Part shown: in pieces, positions 9,293-17,784 of the stretch | Layout of the letters: each line of letters begins with the position of its first letter | How positions within the stretch are numbered: position 1 is the first letter of the stretch | Assembly: GCA_963762435.1 (NCBI GenBank) | Contig: CAVXLN010000009.1 | Span: 1 to 64,000 of the forward strand | DNA from: JAXDMU01 sp963762435 | Lineage (GTDB): Bacteria > Pseudomonadota > Alphaproteobacteria > ATCC43930 > CGMCC-115725 | DNA length: 64,000 bases | Direction: 5' to 3' | Notes under the pieces: generated by a model | Seen by the model: only the letters and a program-made list of their open reading frames with translations | What the model was told of the DNA's origin: nothing | The model's database searches: none | Translations under genes and position numbers: made by a program

Positions 9293-9774
9293 AATTCCCC
9301 CATGTTCTCCTGAACCACCTGCAATGCCGATCACTATCAGTGTCGCCGATCGCATTCGATCTCGATGTCAGGCCAAAAGAGTGCGAACGAGCGGCATCCC
9401 GAGCGGGCTGCCATCCCCCAGCGTCCGGCGAAACCGAGCTGTTTCAGTTCCATCTCGCCGACTTATTTCTTGAGCACGCGCTGGTCCGATCCGGCTGTAA
9501 CATTCTGACGTCTTTTCCTGGCTCTTCCAGCTAATACCGAAACTTCAACACAACTCGATCAATGTATGAGGCTCGAACGCCTCAGTTCAACCAATTTTTA
9601 TTGACTGAAGCTCGAAAAATCTCGATGTTCTGGTTGTACAATCTCAGTAAAAGCTATGACCGCTCTAGACGGTTTGAGGCTTTTAACTTCGATTTTTTTG
9701 AAGTTGACACAATATTGTTAACAAATATTGGAGGTCGGTACGCCCGATATGGGGATGCCAGACTACGGCGGTCT
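9293..9774. other. Long AT-rich gene-free region upstream of the beta-helix gene
   Basis: About 480 bases without a credible gene. From ~9540 to 9740 the composition is strikingly AT-rich compared with its neighbours, with runs of T and several palindromes. It is the natural control region of the leftward beta-helix gene and also follows the end of the LuxR-type gene. A TTGACA hexamer lies at 9704-9709 (plus strand). Confidence 0.6.
9710..9730. promoter_or_regulatory. Palindromic operator-like site
   Basis: CAATATT (9710-9716) and AATATTG (9724-9730) are perfect inverted arms around GTTAACA. It lies in the AT-rich stretch and next to TTGACA (9704-9709). The size and symmetry fit a dimeric regulator site; the adjacent LuxR-type protein is one candidate binder, but this is inference. 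Confidence 0.4.
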
Positions 9775-10905
9775 CTACCGACCCACTGCCGACCGCGCCA
9801 CCTTGAGTTCCGCGATCGTGGCGAGGCGCTGGAGCAGCTCGCCCTGCCGGCGGCAATCGGTCTTGCTCATCAGCGCATAGAGATGCGTGCGCGCCGTGTT
9901 CCGGCTGATGCCGAAGGCGGCGGCCGCGGTGGCGAGGTCGTCGCCGTCATAGAGCCGGACGGCGAGGCGCGCCTCGGCCGGGGTCAGCTGAAAGAGCGCC
10001 TGGAGATCGCTCGCGGCCAATGCCGGCCGCGTCGCCGGATCATAGAGCAGCAGCATGACGCGGCCATCCTCGACCCGGAGCCAGTCGGACGGAGCGGGGA
10101 GGGGTACTGCCAGCGCATAGAGCGGATGCCCGCTGCCATGGCGGGGCAGCGCCACGGTGCCGCCGTCGCGGCCGGTGGCGGCGCGCGCGATCGCGGCCTG
10201 AAGGGCGGCGGTCATCACGGGCGTGGCGGCGCGCAGCCCCTTGGACGAGACGATCAGCCCGTCCTTGGCTGCGAGCAGCTTTTCGCCGGCCGGATTGGCC
10301 GAGAGGATCCGTTCGCCCCGTCCCAGCACCAGCACGCCGTGCGAGGTGCCGTCGAGGAGCGCCTGGTCATGCGCCTCGGTCTGCACGGTGCCGAGCTTCA
10401 CGCCGATGCCGATCGCACGAGCGAGATGCACCATCAGGGGACGCAGCAGATGCTTGTCCTCCTCGCTGAATTCGGGCCGGCTCGGCGAGCGGCAGCAATT
10501 GAAGACGACGAAGCGATCCTTGTCGCTCCACAGAAACGCCGTCAGTACAGAGTGAGTATCTTCCAGCTTCAGCAAGAAATCATTGTAGTATTCGCTGCGG
10601 CGGAACTCGGCCCTCGGCAGCAGCTCCGGATCGGTCACGATCGTCCCGGCCGGCTGCTGGCCGCAATGGCGGAGCAGGATGTTGGTGTTGGCGTAATGCG
10701 CCCAGAATTGGCGCAGCGCCTCGGGATCGAAGCCGATCGCGACGCCGCTGCCGCCCGTGATGCCAGGCCTGCGGCAGATCAGCGACCCGCAATGGCCGCC
10801 CAACAGGCCGACGATCTGCTCGAGCACATGTTCCCACAGCGTCGTCTCCGTTCCCGCTTCATAGATAAGAGGAACGACGCGTTCTATTTGATCGGCTAAC
10901 GCCAC
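9775..10905 (-). CDS. LuxR-family transcriptional regulator
   Basis: A 376-residue protein whose last ~65 residues form a LuxR-type helix-turn-helix: LTPAEARLAVRLYDGDDLAT, then AAAFGISRNTARTHLYALMSKT. The N-terminal two thirds contain a sensor-like region, including a PAS-like stretch (GVLVLGRGERILSANPAGEKL). No phosphoacceptor receiver domain or classic acyl-homoserine-lactone site is evident. This layout is common in alphaproteobacterial stand-alone regulators. The start is GTG 10905 with no strong ribosome site. It is transcribed toward the AT-rich region that precedes the beta-helix gene and away from the MscS gene. The target genes are unknown. Confidence 0.85.
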   Translation of the reverse strand: MALADQIERVVPLIYEAGTETTLWEHVLEQIVGLLGGHCGSLICRRPGITGGSGVAIGFDPEALRQFWAHYANTNILLRHCGQQPAGTIVTDPELLPRAEFRRSEYYNDFLLKLEDTHSVLTAFLWSDKDRFVVFNCCRSPSRPEFSEEDKHLLRPLMVHLARAIGIGVKLGTVQTEAHDQALLDGTSHGVLVLGRGERILSANPAGEKLLAAKDGLIVSSKGLRAATPVMTAALQAAIARAATGRDGGTVALPRHGSGHPLYALAVPLPAPSDWLRVEDGRVMLLLYDPATRPALAASDLQALFQLTPAEARLAVRLYDGDDLATAAAAFGISRNTARTHLYALMSKTDCRRQGELLQRLATIAELKVARSAVGR

Positions 10906-11231
10906 AGTTGCGCACCCACGTTCTTGCGGGCCTGACCCCGGTGTTAAAATACTAGACTACTTGGCGCGGTACAATAGGCCACGTTGTTTAGAACTATTAC
11001 ACGTCACGATGAGTCATCGGCGGCGCTGATCGGCACGCATACGATAGAATGTATCCATATTCGGGGTACTGAGGACGGGGCGCGGCAATCGAGGGGCAAA
11101 TCCCCGCAAAGTCGGTCGACGGATATTCTACTCCCGATCCGGTCTTGCCGTTCGATCCCCGCTTATTTGTCATGGTGTCGCGGGGTGGTGCGGCTTGGCG
11201 GGGTCGCTCGGCACGGATAGAGTGCGGCCCC
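10906..11231. other. Divergent intergenic region between the LuxR-type gene and the MscS gene
   Basis: About 325 bases that must hold both divergent promoters. The stretch 10940-11060 is relatively AT-rich. I find no confident promoter pair or hairpin and no gene. Confidence 0.5.
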
Positions 11232-13574
11232 ATGTCGACCCGTCGCCTGATCGCGCTGTCGCTGGCGCTTCTCCTCGCCCTCCTGCCGGTCCATTCGGGC
11301 GCGGCCCAGACGCTGGCGCCGGCAAGCGCCAAGCCGGCACCGGCGGCCACCCCGTCCGTCGCCGACCTCCAGCATATGGTCGACACGCTCAAGGACGAGC
11401 CGCAGCGGCAAAGGCTGATCCAGGATCTCCAGGCCCTGATCGCGGCCCAGCAGCAGGGGGCACCGGCCCCGCCGGCCGAGGCGGCCACGCCCAGCGATAT
11501 CCTGGCCGACATGGCGGGCCGCGTGCAGCAATTCGGCGACGATCTGGTCGGTGCCGCCGGCGTGCTGGTCGATGCGCCCTACGCGATCCATTGGGCCGAG
11601 ACGCAATTCCTCGACGACCAGATGCGCCGGCGCTGGACCGGCGTGTTCCTGCATGTCGCCGAGATTCTCGGCGCCTCGATCATCGCCGGATTCGTCGTCT
11701 GGGCGGCGGCCCGGCTCTTGCGCCGGCGATTGGTCCGGCCCGCCGGCCGCGGCCGGCTGCCGCGGTTCAGCATCCTGTTGGGCCAGCTCGTGCTCGATCT
11801 CTTGCCGATCGCCGCCTTCGCGGTGACGGGCGAGATCATGCTGAGCGTGGTGCCGCCCGAATATGTCGTGACCATCCATGTCTCGACCACGCTCTTGAAG
11901 ACCGTGTTCGAGGCGCGGTTGCTGATCGCGCTGGCCCGCACGATCCTGCTTTATCCGCGCGAGGCGGGCTGGACCCTGCTGCCGATCGGCGAGGAGAATG
12001 CCAACTATCTTTATATCTGGATCCGCCGCTTCGTGTTCTGGGCGGTCTATGGGCTGGGGCTGTGCGAGGCGGTCTGGTTCATGGGCGTGCCGGGGGCGGT
12101 CTATGCCGTGCTGCTCCGAACCGTGGCCTTCGTCCTCGCCATTCTCGGCGTCGTCTTCGTGCTGCAGAACCGCCATGCCGTCGGCCGCTGGATGCGGCCG
12201 CGGCCGTTCCGCCCGATCGAGGGGGCGGAAGACGGGGCCGAGGCGATCGTGGCCGAGCCGGATATCGAAGCGCAGCAGCCGCGCATGCCCGGCACGCTCG
12301 ACACGCTGCGCCACCGCCTGGCCGATGTCTGGCACGTGCTCGTCATCGTCTATATCGTCGGCCTTTTCGCGGTCTATGCACTCCGGATCGAGGGTGGCTT
12401 CAGCTTCGTGCTGCGCTCGACCCTGCTGACCCTGACGATCATTGTCGCAGCACGCCTCCTCATCCGCGCCATCGGCCGGGTCGCGGAGCGCGGCTTCGCC
12501 ATCCCGGAAGATTTGAAGCAGCGCTTTCCGACGCTCGAGCATCGCGCCAACCGGTACCTGCCCATCCTGACCATGATCGCGTCCACCTTCATCTGGGCTT
12601 TCGCGGTGCTGTCGCTGCTCGAGGTCTGGGGAGTGGGCTCCTATTCCTGGCTCGGCACCGAGGCCGGCCGCCGGGTCACCGGCTCGCTCATCACGATCGG
12701 CGTCATCCTGGTCGTCACCTTCTTCTTCTGGGAGTTGATCAATGCCGGCATCGACCGGTATCTGAGCGGGATCGAGCGGAACGGCAGCCGCACGGCGCGC
12801 GGCGCCCGCATGCGCACGCTGCTGCCGCTCTTGCGCAACGTCATCTGGGTGACGCTGCTGGTCGTGGTGCTGCTGCTGATCCTGTCCGAGATCGGCGTCG
12901 ATATCACGCCGCTCTTGGGCGTCTCGGCCGTGTTCGGCCTCGCCATCGGCTTCGGCTCCCAGGCGCTGGTGAAGGACATCATCACCGGCCTTTTCATCCT
13001 GATCGAGGACATCGTCGCGGTCGGCGACGTGGTCGATCTTTCGGGCGGCTATTCCGGCGTGGTCGAGGCGATCTCGGTCCGCACCATCAAGCTGCGCGAC
13101 GCCCAGGGCACCTTGCAGACGATCCCGTTCAGCGAGGTCACGAAGGTCAAGAACCTGTCGCGCGACTTCGCCTATGTCGTCATCGACCTGGCGCTCCCGC
13201 TCTCGGTCGAGCCCGACAAGGTGGCCGAAGCGCTGGCCAAGGTGGCGGATGCCATGTCGAAGGAGCCGGCCTTCGCGGGCTCCATGGTCGGGCCGATCGA
13301 GCAGATCGGCGTCACCAGCTACGGCCTTGCCGGCATGCAGTACCAGGCCCGGATCAAGACCCTGCCGCTCCGGCAATGGGTGGTCGGCCGCGAATTCAAC
13401 AAACGCCTCAAATCGGCCTTCGCCGAGGCCGGCATCGCCAACCCGCCGCCGATGCAGATGATCAATTTCAGCGACGATGTGGCGCGTCTCGTCGAGAAGC
13501 TGCGCCCGCCGATGCCGGGGCCGGAAAGAGCCGCCGAAGCGCCGGCGGCCGATGCGGCAGTCGGCGAGAAATAG
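11232..13574 (+). CDS. Mechanosensitive channel, large MscS-family protein
   Basis: A 780-residue inner-membrane channel expected to open under membrane tension and release solutes on hypo-osmotic shock. ATG 11232 (MSTRRL) begins a signal-like segment ending SGAAQ, followed by a periplasmic region and about ten hydrophobic helices. The MscS core is near the C-terminus: GVSAVFGLAIGFGSQALVKD is the pore-lining helix, followed by the beta domain GDVVDLSGGYSGVVEAISVR and IPFSEVTKVKNLSRD. The length and extended N-terminus resemble E. coli YbiO-type paralogues rather than the 286-residue MscS. The frame continues upstream to 11145, but that part lacks signal-peptide character. The long antisense reading frames here are composition artefacts. 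Confidence 0.92.
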   Translation: MSTRRLIALSLALLLALLPVHSGAAQTLAPASAKPAPAATPSVADLQHMVDTLKDEPQRQRLIQDLQALIAAQQQGAPAPPAEAATPSDILADMAGRVQQFGDDLVGAAGVLVDAPYAIHWAETQFLDDQMRRRWTGVFLHVAEILGASIIAGFVVWAAARLLRRRLVRPAGRGRLPRFSILLGQLVLDLLPIAAFAVTGEIMLSVVPPEYVVTIHVSTTLLKTVFEARLLIALARTILLYPREAGWTLLPIGEENANYLYIWIRRFVFWAVYGLGLCEAVWFMGVPGAVYAVLLRTVAFVLAILGVVFVLQNRHAVGRWMRPRPFRPIEGAEDGAEAIVAEPDIEAQQPRMPGTLDTLRHRLADVWHVLVIVYIVGLFAVYALRIEGGFSFVLRSTLLTLTIIVAARLLIRAIGRVAERGFAIPEDLKQRFPTLEHRANRYLPILTMIASTFIWAFAVLSLLEVWGVGSYSWLGTEAGRRVTGSLITIGVILVVTFFFWELINAGIDRYLSGIERNGSRTARGARMRTLLPLLRNVIWVTLLVVVLLLILSEIGVDITPLLGVSAVFGLAIGFGSQALVKDIITGLFILIEDIVAVGDVVDLSGGYSGVVEAISVRTIKLRDAQGTLQTIPFSEVTKVKNLSRDFAYVVIDLALPLSVEPDKVAEALAKVADAMSKEPAFAGSMVGPIEQIGVTSYGLAGMQYQARIKTLPLRQWVVGREFNKRLKSAFAEAGIANPPPMQMINFSDDVARLVEKLRPPMPGPERAAEAPAADAAVGEK

Positions 13575-13626
13575 CTAAGAGCAATGCGAGTTGATCTGGT
13601 CATTTTCGCTGCCGGCCATCGTGCAG

Positions 13627-13875
13627 TCAGCCCGCTTGCCCGGTTTGCACCTGTGCCGCCGCGATGGCGCCGGCGATCGCCGCGCGCGCTTGCGGGCTGT
13701 TGCGCCAGCAGGTCGAGCCGGTAAGGCCTGCAGCGAGCCGGCAGAGCTCGGCCGCGTCTTGCCGGGCCAGCGTCCCCAGATCCTCGATGCCGAGCTCCTC
13801 GAGCCGGCTCAAGATTTTGGGGCCGACGCCCTTGACGCTGAGCAAGTGCTGTCTCTCATCGGCGGAAAACGGCAT
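13627..13875 (-). CDS. Small helix-hairpin-helix protein
   Basis: An 82-residue protein with VKGVGPKILSRLEELGIEDL, a helix-hairpin-helix of the kind that contacts the DNA backbone in DUF4332-like and RadA/RecA-accessory-type proteins. The rest (TLARQDAAELCRLAAGLTG) continues the helical pattern. The domain is the whole protein, so it may be a nucleoid or repair accessory factor; the exact role is unknown. It lies downstream of recX on the same strand with a 30-base gap, which may mean co-transcription with a recombination regulator. The convergent MscS gene ends 52 bases away. Confidence 0.7.
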   Translation of the reverse strand: MPFSADERQHLLSVKGVGPKILSRLEELGIEDLGTLARQDAAELCRLAAGLTGSTCWRNSPQARAAIAGAIAAAQVQTGQAG

Positions 13876-13905
13876 CGCGGCTCCTGTGCAACCGACAGGA
13901 TGGTG

Positions 13906-14460
13906 TCACGGCTCCATGAGGGCTGCCAGCGCCTCTGGATCGGCCGCCTTCAGCACGCGCTCGGCGATGTCCCGGCTGAAGCCGGCGCGGGCGAGGGATG
14001 CCAGATCCTTCTGCCGATGTTCTTCGCGCGCTGCTTCGTCCCGATAAGGGCCGAGCCGCTTGCGCCGGACGAGGGCGGCGGCGGCGGCGAGATCGCCTCC
14101 CGGCCGGTTGCCCTCCTCATCATCGCCGAGCGCTTGTGCCACCAGCTCGCGCGGCACGCCCTTTCCCGCCAGCTTGGCCGCAATGGCGCGTGCCGAGCCG
14201 CCGCGGCGATGGAGGCTCGCCGTTTTGGCCTCGGCATAGGCGCGATCGTCGAGCAAGCCCGAGCGGAGAAAGCGCGCGATCAGCGCCTCGACCAAGGCAG
14301 CCCCTTCGCTGGGATCGGTGCCATGCTCGCGCGCCGAGCGGCGCACACGGCGCATCAGCACGGCGCGCAAATTGGCCGACGAGGTGGCGAACCGCTCGAG
14401 ATAGAAGAGGGCGGCGGCTTCGAGCCGTTCCGCCGTCACGGGTTTGGCAGGCTGAGGCAT
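13906..14460 (-). CDS. recX: Regulatory protein RecX
   Basis: RecX binds RecA filaments and limits recombinase activity. The 184-residue protein shows the RecX pattern of three-helix repeats: AALFYLERFATSSANLRAVL, then ALIARFLRSGLLDDRAYAEA, and later AAREEHRQKDLASLARAGFS. RecX proteins are typically ~150-260 residues, so it looks complete. Start ATG 14460 (MPQPAKP) is chosen; ATG 14469 is equally possible. No recA is adjacent, which is common in alphaproteobacteria. The small HhH gene follows on the same strand. Confidence 0.85.
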   Translation of the reverse strand: MPQPAKPVTAERLEAAALFYLERFATSSANLRAVLMRRVRRSAREHGTDPSEGAALVEALIARFLRSGLLDDRAYAEAKTASLHRRGGSARAIAAKLAGKGVPRELVAQALGDDEEGNRPGGDLAAAAALVRRKRLGPYRDEAAREEHRQKDLASLARAGFSRDIAERVLKAADPEALAALMEP

Positions 14461-14579
14461 GGTGCCCATTGAGGGATACGCCCGCGCCGGATGCAAGCCT
14501 GCGTCGAGCGCCGATCGCTTGCCCCTCGGCGGCGGCCGGTCTAGCGTCCCGCCGCAAGAAGAAGAGGAAGCGGACGAGA

Positions 14580-15380
14580 GTGGCAGCAACGGTGTTTCGG
14601 GAGCGCAGCTTCGGTCTGGTGAACTGGATCGGCGTCTGGACGCTCTATCTCAAGGAAGTGCGCCGCTTCGGCAAGGTCTATACCCAGACTCTGCTGGCGC
14701 CGATGGCGACGACCTTGCTCTATCTCGTCGTGTTCCTGCTGGCGCTGGGCGGCAATGCGCGCACGGCCGGCGGCTTGCCTTACGGTGAGTTCCTGGCGCC
14801 CGGGCTCATCATGATGGCGATGGTGCAGAACGCCTTCGCCAACACCTCCTCCTCGATCGTCATCGCCAAGGTCCAGGGCAATATCGTCGACATCATGATG
14901 CCGCCCTTGTCGGCCGCCGAGATCACGCTGGCGTTGGCCTTGGGCGGCGTCACGCGCGGCTTGGCCGTGGGCCTGGTCCTCGTCCCCGTGATGATGCTGT
15001 TCGTCAATATCCACATCGTGGATTGGGGGGCGGTGCTGTTCTTCGCCTTCTTCGCCTCGCTGCTCCTGGCCTGCATCGGCATCCTGGGCGGGCTCTGGGC
15101 CGAGAAGTTCGACCATATGGCGGCAGTGACCAATTTCGTGGTGGTGCCGCTCTCCTTCCTGTCGGGCACCTTCTACTCGATCGACCGGTTGCCCGGCAAT
15201 TGGCGGCTCGCGGCGATGCTCAACCCGTTCTTCTACATGATCGACGGCTTCCGCTACGGCTTCATCGGCCATGCCGATTCCTCGATAGCACTCGGCATGG
15301 CCGTGGTCGGCGGCACGGCGGTGGCGCTCTTGCTCCTCAGCTGGCGGCTGTTCGCGATCGGCTGGCGCCTAAAGGCTTGA
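14580..15380 (+). CDS. ABC-2 type transporter permease
   Basis: A 266-residue inner-membrane protein with six predicted helices and the ABC-2 permease signature near the C-terminus (NFVVVPLSFLSGTFYSIDRL, AMLNPFFYMIDGFRYGFIG). It is close in style to the YadH family of ~256 residues. The start is GTG 14580, preceded at a distance by AGAGGAAG; ATG-initiated alternatives are absent. Its ATPase partner (YadG-like) is not in the neighbouring genes, so the pair is split or the ATPase lies elsewhere. The substrate is unknown; relatives are linked to polysaccharide, drug or lipid export. It is divergent from recX and is followed by the argD leader. Confidence 0.88.
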   Translation: MAATVFRERSFGLVNWIGVWTLYLKEVRRFGKVYTQTLLAPMATTLLYLVVFLLALGGNARTAGGLPYGEFLAPGLIMMAMVQNAFANTSSSIVIAKVQGNIVDIMMPPLSAAEITLALALGGVTRGLAVGLVLVPVMMLFVNIHIVDWGAVLFFAFFASLLLACIGILGGLWAEKFDHMAAVTNFVVVPLSFLSGTFYSIDRLPGNWRLAAMLNPFFYMIDGFRYGFIGHADSSIALGMAVVGGTAVALLLLSWRLFAIGWRLKA

Positions 15381-15477
15381 ACCTCTTGCCGCTGCGCGGG
15401 TCAGCCCCGCAATACTGCAACCCTTTCGTCATCAACAGCTGATTGACACCTTAACCATCCATCCCGATACTCTCCCG

Positions 15478-15664
15478 CTTTCTGATGGGGGCGGGCTCGC
15501 CTCCGACCGGAGCGGAATGATGAGCTTGGGCAAGGGGCGGGTCAGCCGGAACGGGATGAGGGTCGAGGCACCCTCCCGGCTGCGACGACGATAAGGCCGG
15601 TAATGCCGCCTGCGCTCGCGCGCGCCTGATCCGAATCCTTCCGTCCAACGCCCTCATCAGGGAG
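15478..15664 (+). promoter_or_regulatory. Structured mRNA leader of argD with long-range stem over the ribosome site
   Basis: CTGATGGGGGCG at 15482-15493 can pair with CGCCCTCATCAG at 15649-15660 (12 pairs, one G-U). The stem can extend by CTTT (15478-15481) against GGAG (15661-15664), which is the Shine-Dalgarno of argD. The enclosed ~155 bases contain a short Arg-rich reading frame with its own GGAG site. A closing stem that masks a ribosome site is the geometry of a riboswitch or translation-coupled attenuator. I do not recognise a named riboswitch consensus. Confidence 0.45.
15517..15594 (+). CDS. Putative Arg-rich leader peptide upstream of argD
   Basis: A 25-codon frame starting ATG ATG with GGAG five to six bases upstream and ending RLRRR before TAA. 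Seven of 25 codons are Arg; the last three are consecutive CGA. Its location directly upstream of two arginine-pathway genes, and inside a foldable leader, fits a leader peptide that senses arginine or charged tRNA-Arg. High GC makes Arg codons common, so chance cannot be excluded without conservation data. Confidence 0.4.
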   Translation: MMSLGKGRVSRNGMRVEAPSRLRRR

Positions 15665-15672
15665 TTCTGTTG

Positions 15673-16857
15673 ATGATTTCCGCTCTGTTGCCGACCTATG
15701 CCCGGGCCGATCTTGCCTTCGAGCATGGCGAAGGCGCCTATCTCTTCTCCACCACCGGCGAGAAATATCTCGATTTCGCCAGCGGCATCGCCGTGACGGC
15801 GCTCGGCCACAGCCATCCGCATCTGGTCGAGGCGCTGATCAATCAGGGCCGCAAGCTCTGGCACACCTCCAACGCCTTCCAGATTCCGGGTCAGCAGCTT
15901 CTGGCCGAGCGGCTGGTCGCCAATTCCTTCGCCGACACCGCCTTCTTCGGCAATTCCGGCGCCGAGGCGGGCGAGCTCGCCATCAAGATGGTGCGGAAAT
16001 ATCAGCACGATACCGGCCATCCCGAGCGCTACCGCATCATCGCCTGCCGCGGCGCCTTCCACGGCCGCACGCTGGCCACGCTGGCCGCGGCCGGCAACGA
16101 GAAATACCTCAAGGGCTTCGATCCCGTGACCGACGGTTTCGACCACGTCGCCTACGACAATCTCAACGAGCTGCGCGACAAGATCGGGCCCGAGACGGCC
16201 GGCATCATGGTCGAGCCCGTGCAAGGCGAGGGCGGTGTCAGGCCCGCGAGCCACGCCTATCTGCGCGGGCTCCGCCAGGCCGCGGACGAGTTCGGCCTGG
16301 TCCTGGTGTTCGACGAGGTCCAGTGCGGCATGGGTCGCACCGGCCGCCTCTGGGCCTATGAATGGGCCGATACCGCACCCGACGTCATGATGGTCGCCAA
16401 GGGCCTGGGCGGCGGCTTCCCGGTCGGCGCCGTGCTGGCGAGCGAGAAGATCGGTGCCGTCATGACCGCCGGCTCGCACGGCTCGACCTTCGGCGGCAAT
16501 CCGCTCGCCATGGCGATCGGCAATGCCGTGCTCGATGTCATGCTGGCGCCGGGATTCTTCGACCATGTCGACAATCAGGCGAAAGCGCTCCGGGCCGAGC
16601 TCGAAACGGTGGTGAAGCGTCATCCCAGCGTGCTGGCCGGCGTGCGCGGCTCAGGATTGCTGCTCGGCCTCCAATGCGTGGTGACCAACACCGATTTCGT
16701 GAAGCGGCTGCAGCAGCACAAGCTGCTGACGGTCGGCGCCGGCGACAATGTCGTGCGCCTCGCCCCGCCGCTCATCATCGGCCAGCGCGAGATCACCGAG
16801 GCGGTGGCGGCGATCGACGCCGCCTGCCGAAGCTTCGAGCAAGATCATGCCGGGTAG
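15673..16857 (+). CDS. argD: Acetylornithine aminotransferase
   Basis: A 394-residue PLP enzyme converting N-acetylglutamate semialdehyde to N-acetylornithine; many homologues also serve in lysine synthesis. Fold type I class III motifs are present: FFGNSGAEAGELAIK for phosphate binding, AFHGRTLATLAAAGN, VFDEVQCGMGRTG, and the Schiff-base Lys in MMVAKGLGGGFPVGAV. HGSTFGGNPLA follows. The start is ATG 15673 with GGAG eight bases upstream; the TTG just before it is less likely. Three bases separate it from argF, so the two form an operon. Expression may be controlled by the structured leader upstream. GC content and codon use match the rest of the right-hand block. Confidence 0.95.
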   Translation: MISALLPTYARADLAFEHGEGAYLFSTTGEKYLDFASGIAVTALGHSHPHLVEALINQGRKLWHTSNAFQIPGQQLLAERLVANSFADTAFFGNSGAEAGELAIKMVRKYQHDTGHPERYRIIACRGAFHGRTLATLAAAGNEKYLKGFDPVTDGFDHVAYDNLNELRDKIGPETAGIMVEPVQGEGGVRPASHAYLRGLRQAADEFGLVLVFDEVQCGMGRTGRLWAYEWADTAPDVMMVAKGLGGGFPVGAVLASEKIGAVMTAGSHGSTFGGNPLAMAIGNAVLDVMLAPGFFDHVDNQAKALRAELETVVKRHPSVLAGVRGSGLLLGLQCVVTNTDFVKRLQQHKLLTVGAGDNVVRLAPPLIIGQREITEAVAAIDAACRSFEQDHAG

Positions 16858-16860
16858 CAG

Positions 16861-17784
16861 ATGAGCGAGCCCCGGCACTTTCTCGATCTCGATCGGATCG
16901 ACCGCGGCGAGCTTCGGCGGATCCTCGATCTCGGCCACGCCTACAAGAAGCCCGCCCCGAATGCCGCCGTCTTGTATGCGGACGACAAGCCGCTCGCCGG
17001 CAAGACGCTCGCCATGGTGTTCGAGAAGCCGTCCACCCGCACTCGCGTCAGCTTCGAGGTGGCGATGCGCCAGCTCGGCGGCGATGTCGTCAATATGATG
17101 GGCCAGGACAGCCAGCTCGGCCGCGGCGAGCCGATCGCCGACACGGCGCGGGTGCTCTCGCGCTATGTCGACATCATCATGCTCAGGACGACCGAGAAGG
17201 CGAAGCTCGAGGAGATGGCGCGCTACGCCACGGTGCCGGTCATCAACGGCCTGACCAACCTCTCGCATCCCTGCCAGATCATGGCCGACCTCATGACGCT
17301 CGAGGAGCGCAAGGGCGATGTCGCCGACAAGGTCGTGGCCTGGAGCGGCGACGGCAACAATGTCGCCGCATCCTGGATCCATGCTGCCGTGCAGTTCGGC
17401 TTCGAGCTCCGCGTGGCGACCCCGGACGAGCTCAAGCCGCCCAAGCCGCTGATGGACTGGGCATCCGCCAACAGCGCCAAGGTCCGCTTCACGGCCGATC
17501 CCGAGGCCGCCGTCGGCGGGGCCGATTGCGTCGTCACCGACACCTGGGTGTCGATGGGGGTCGAGGCGAGCGTCAACCGCCATAATCTTCTCGCCCCCTA
17601 CCGGGTCGATGAGCGCCTGATGGCGAAGGCCGACAAGGAGGCGATCTTCATGCATTGCCTGCCCGCCAAGCGCGGCGAGGAAGTGACGGCCGGCGTCATC
17701 GACGGGCCGCAAAGTGCCGTCTGGGACGAGGCGGAAAACCGCCTCCATGCCCAGAAGGCCATTCTGGCGTGGTGCCTTGCCTGA
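16861..17784 (+). CDS. argF: Ornithine carbamoyltransferase
   Basis: A 307-residue cytosolic enzyme that makes citrulline from ornithine and carbamoyl phosphate. Key motifs are visible: EKPSTRTRVSFE (carbamoyl-phosphate loop), LSHPCQIMADLMT, the ornithine-loop region DTWVSMG and FMHCLPAKRGEEV with the catalytic Cys. The length is normal for the anabolic enzyme. ATG 16861 follows argD by three bases, and hslO starts inside its last codons. The order argD-argF-hslO is widespread in alphaproteobacteria and supports both the identity and the lineage. Confidence 0.96.
   Translation: MSEPRHFLDLDRIDRGELRRILDLGHAYKKPAPNAAVLYADDKPLAGKTLAMVFEKPSTRTRVSFEVAMRQLGGDVVNMMGQDSQLGRGEPIADTARVLSRYVDIIMLRTTEKAKLEEMARYATVPVINGLTNLSHPCQIMADLMTLEERKGDVADKVVAWSGDGNNVAASWIHAAVQFGFELRVATPDELKPPKPLMDWASANSAKVRFTADPEAAVGGADCVVTDTWVSMGVEASVNRHNLLAPYRVDERLMAKADKEAIFMHCLPAKRGEEVTAGVIDGPQSAVWDEAENRLHAQKAILAWCLA

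Noticed and set aside
9704..9900. TTGACA, a GGAGG site and an ATG near 9750 on the plus strand suggesting a small rightward gene
   Set aside because: The frame runs antisense into the end of the LuxR-type gene, gives about 44 residues of Arg/Ser-rich sequence and has no convincing -10.
11163..13376. A 737-codon open frame antisense to the MscS channel gene
   Set aside because: Its product is Asp/Gln/Arg-rich with no domain character. Codon-position GC bias in the sense gene keeps the antisense frame open. The sense frame has unambiguous MscS motifs.
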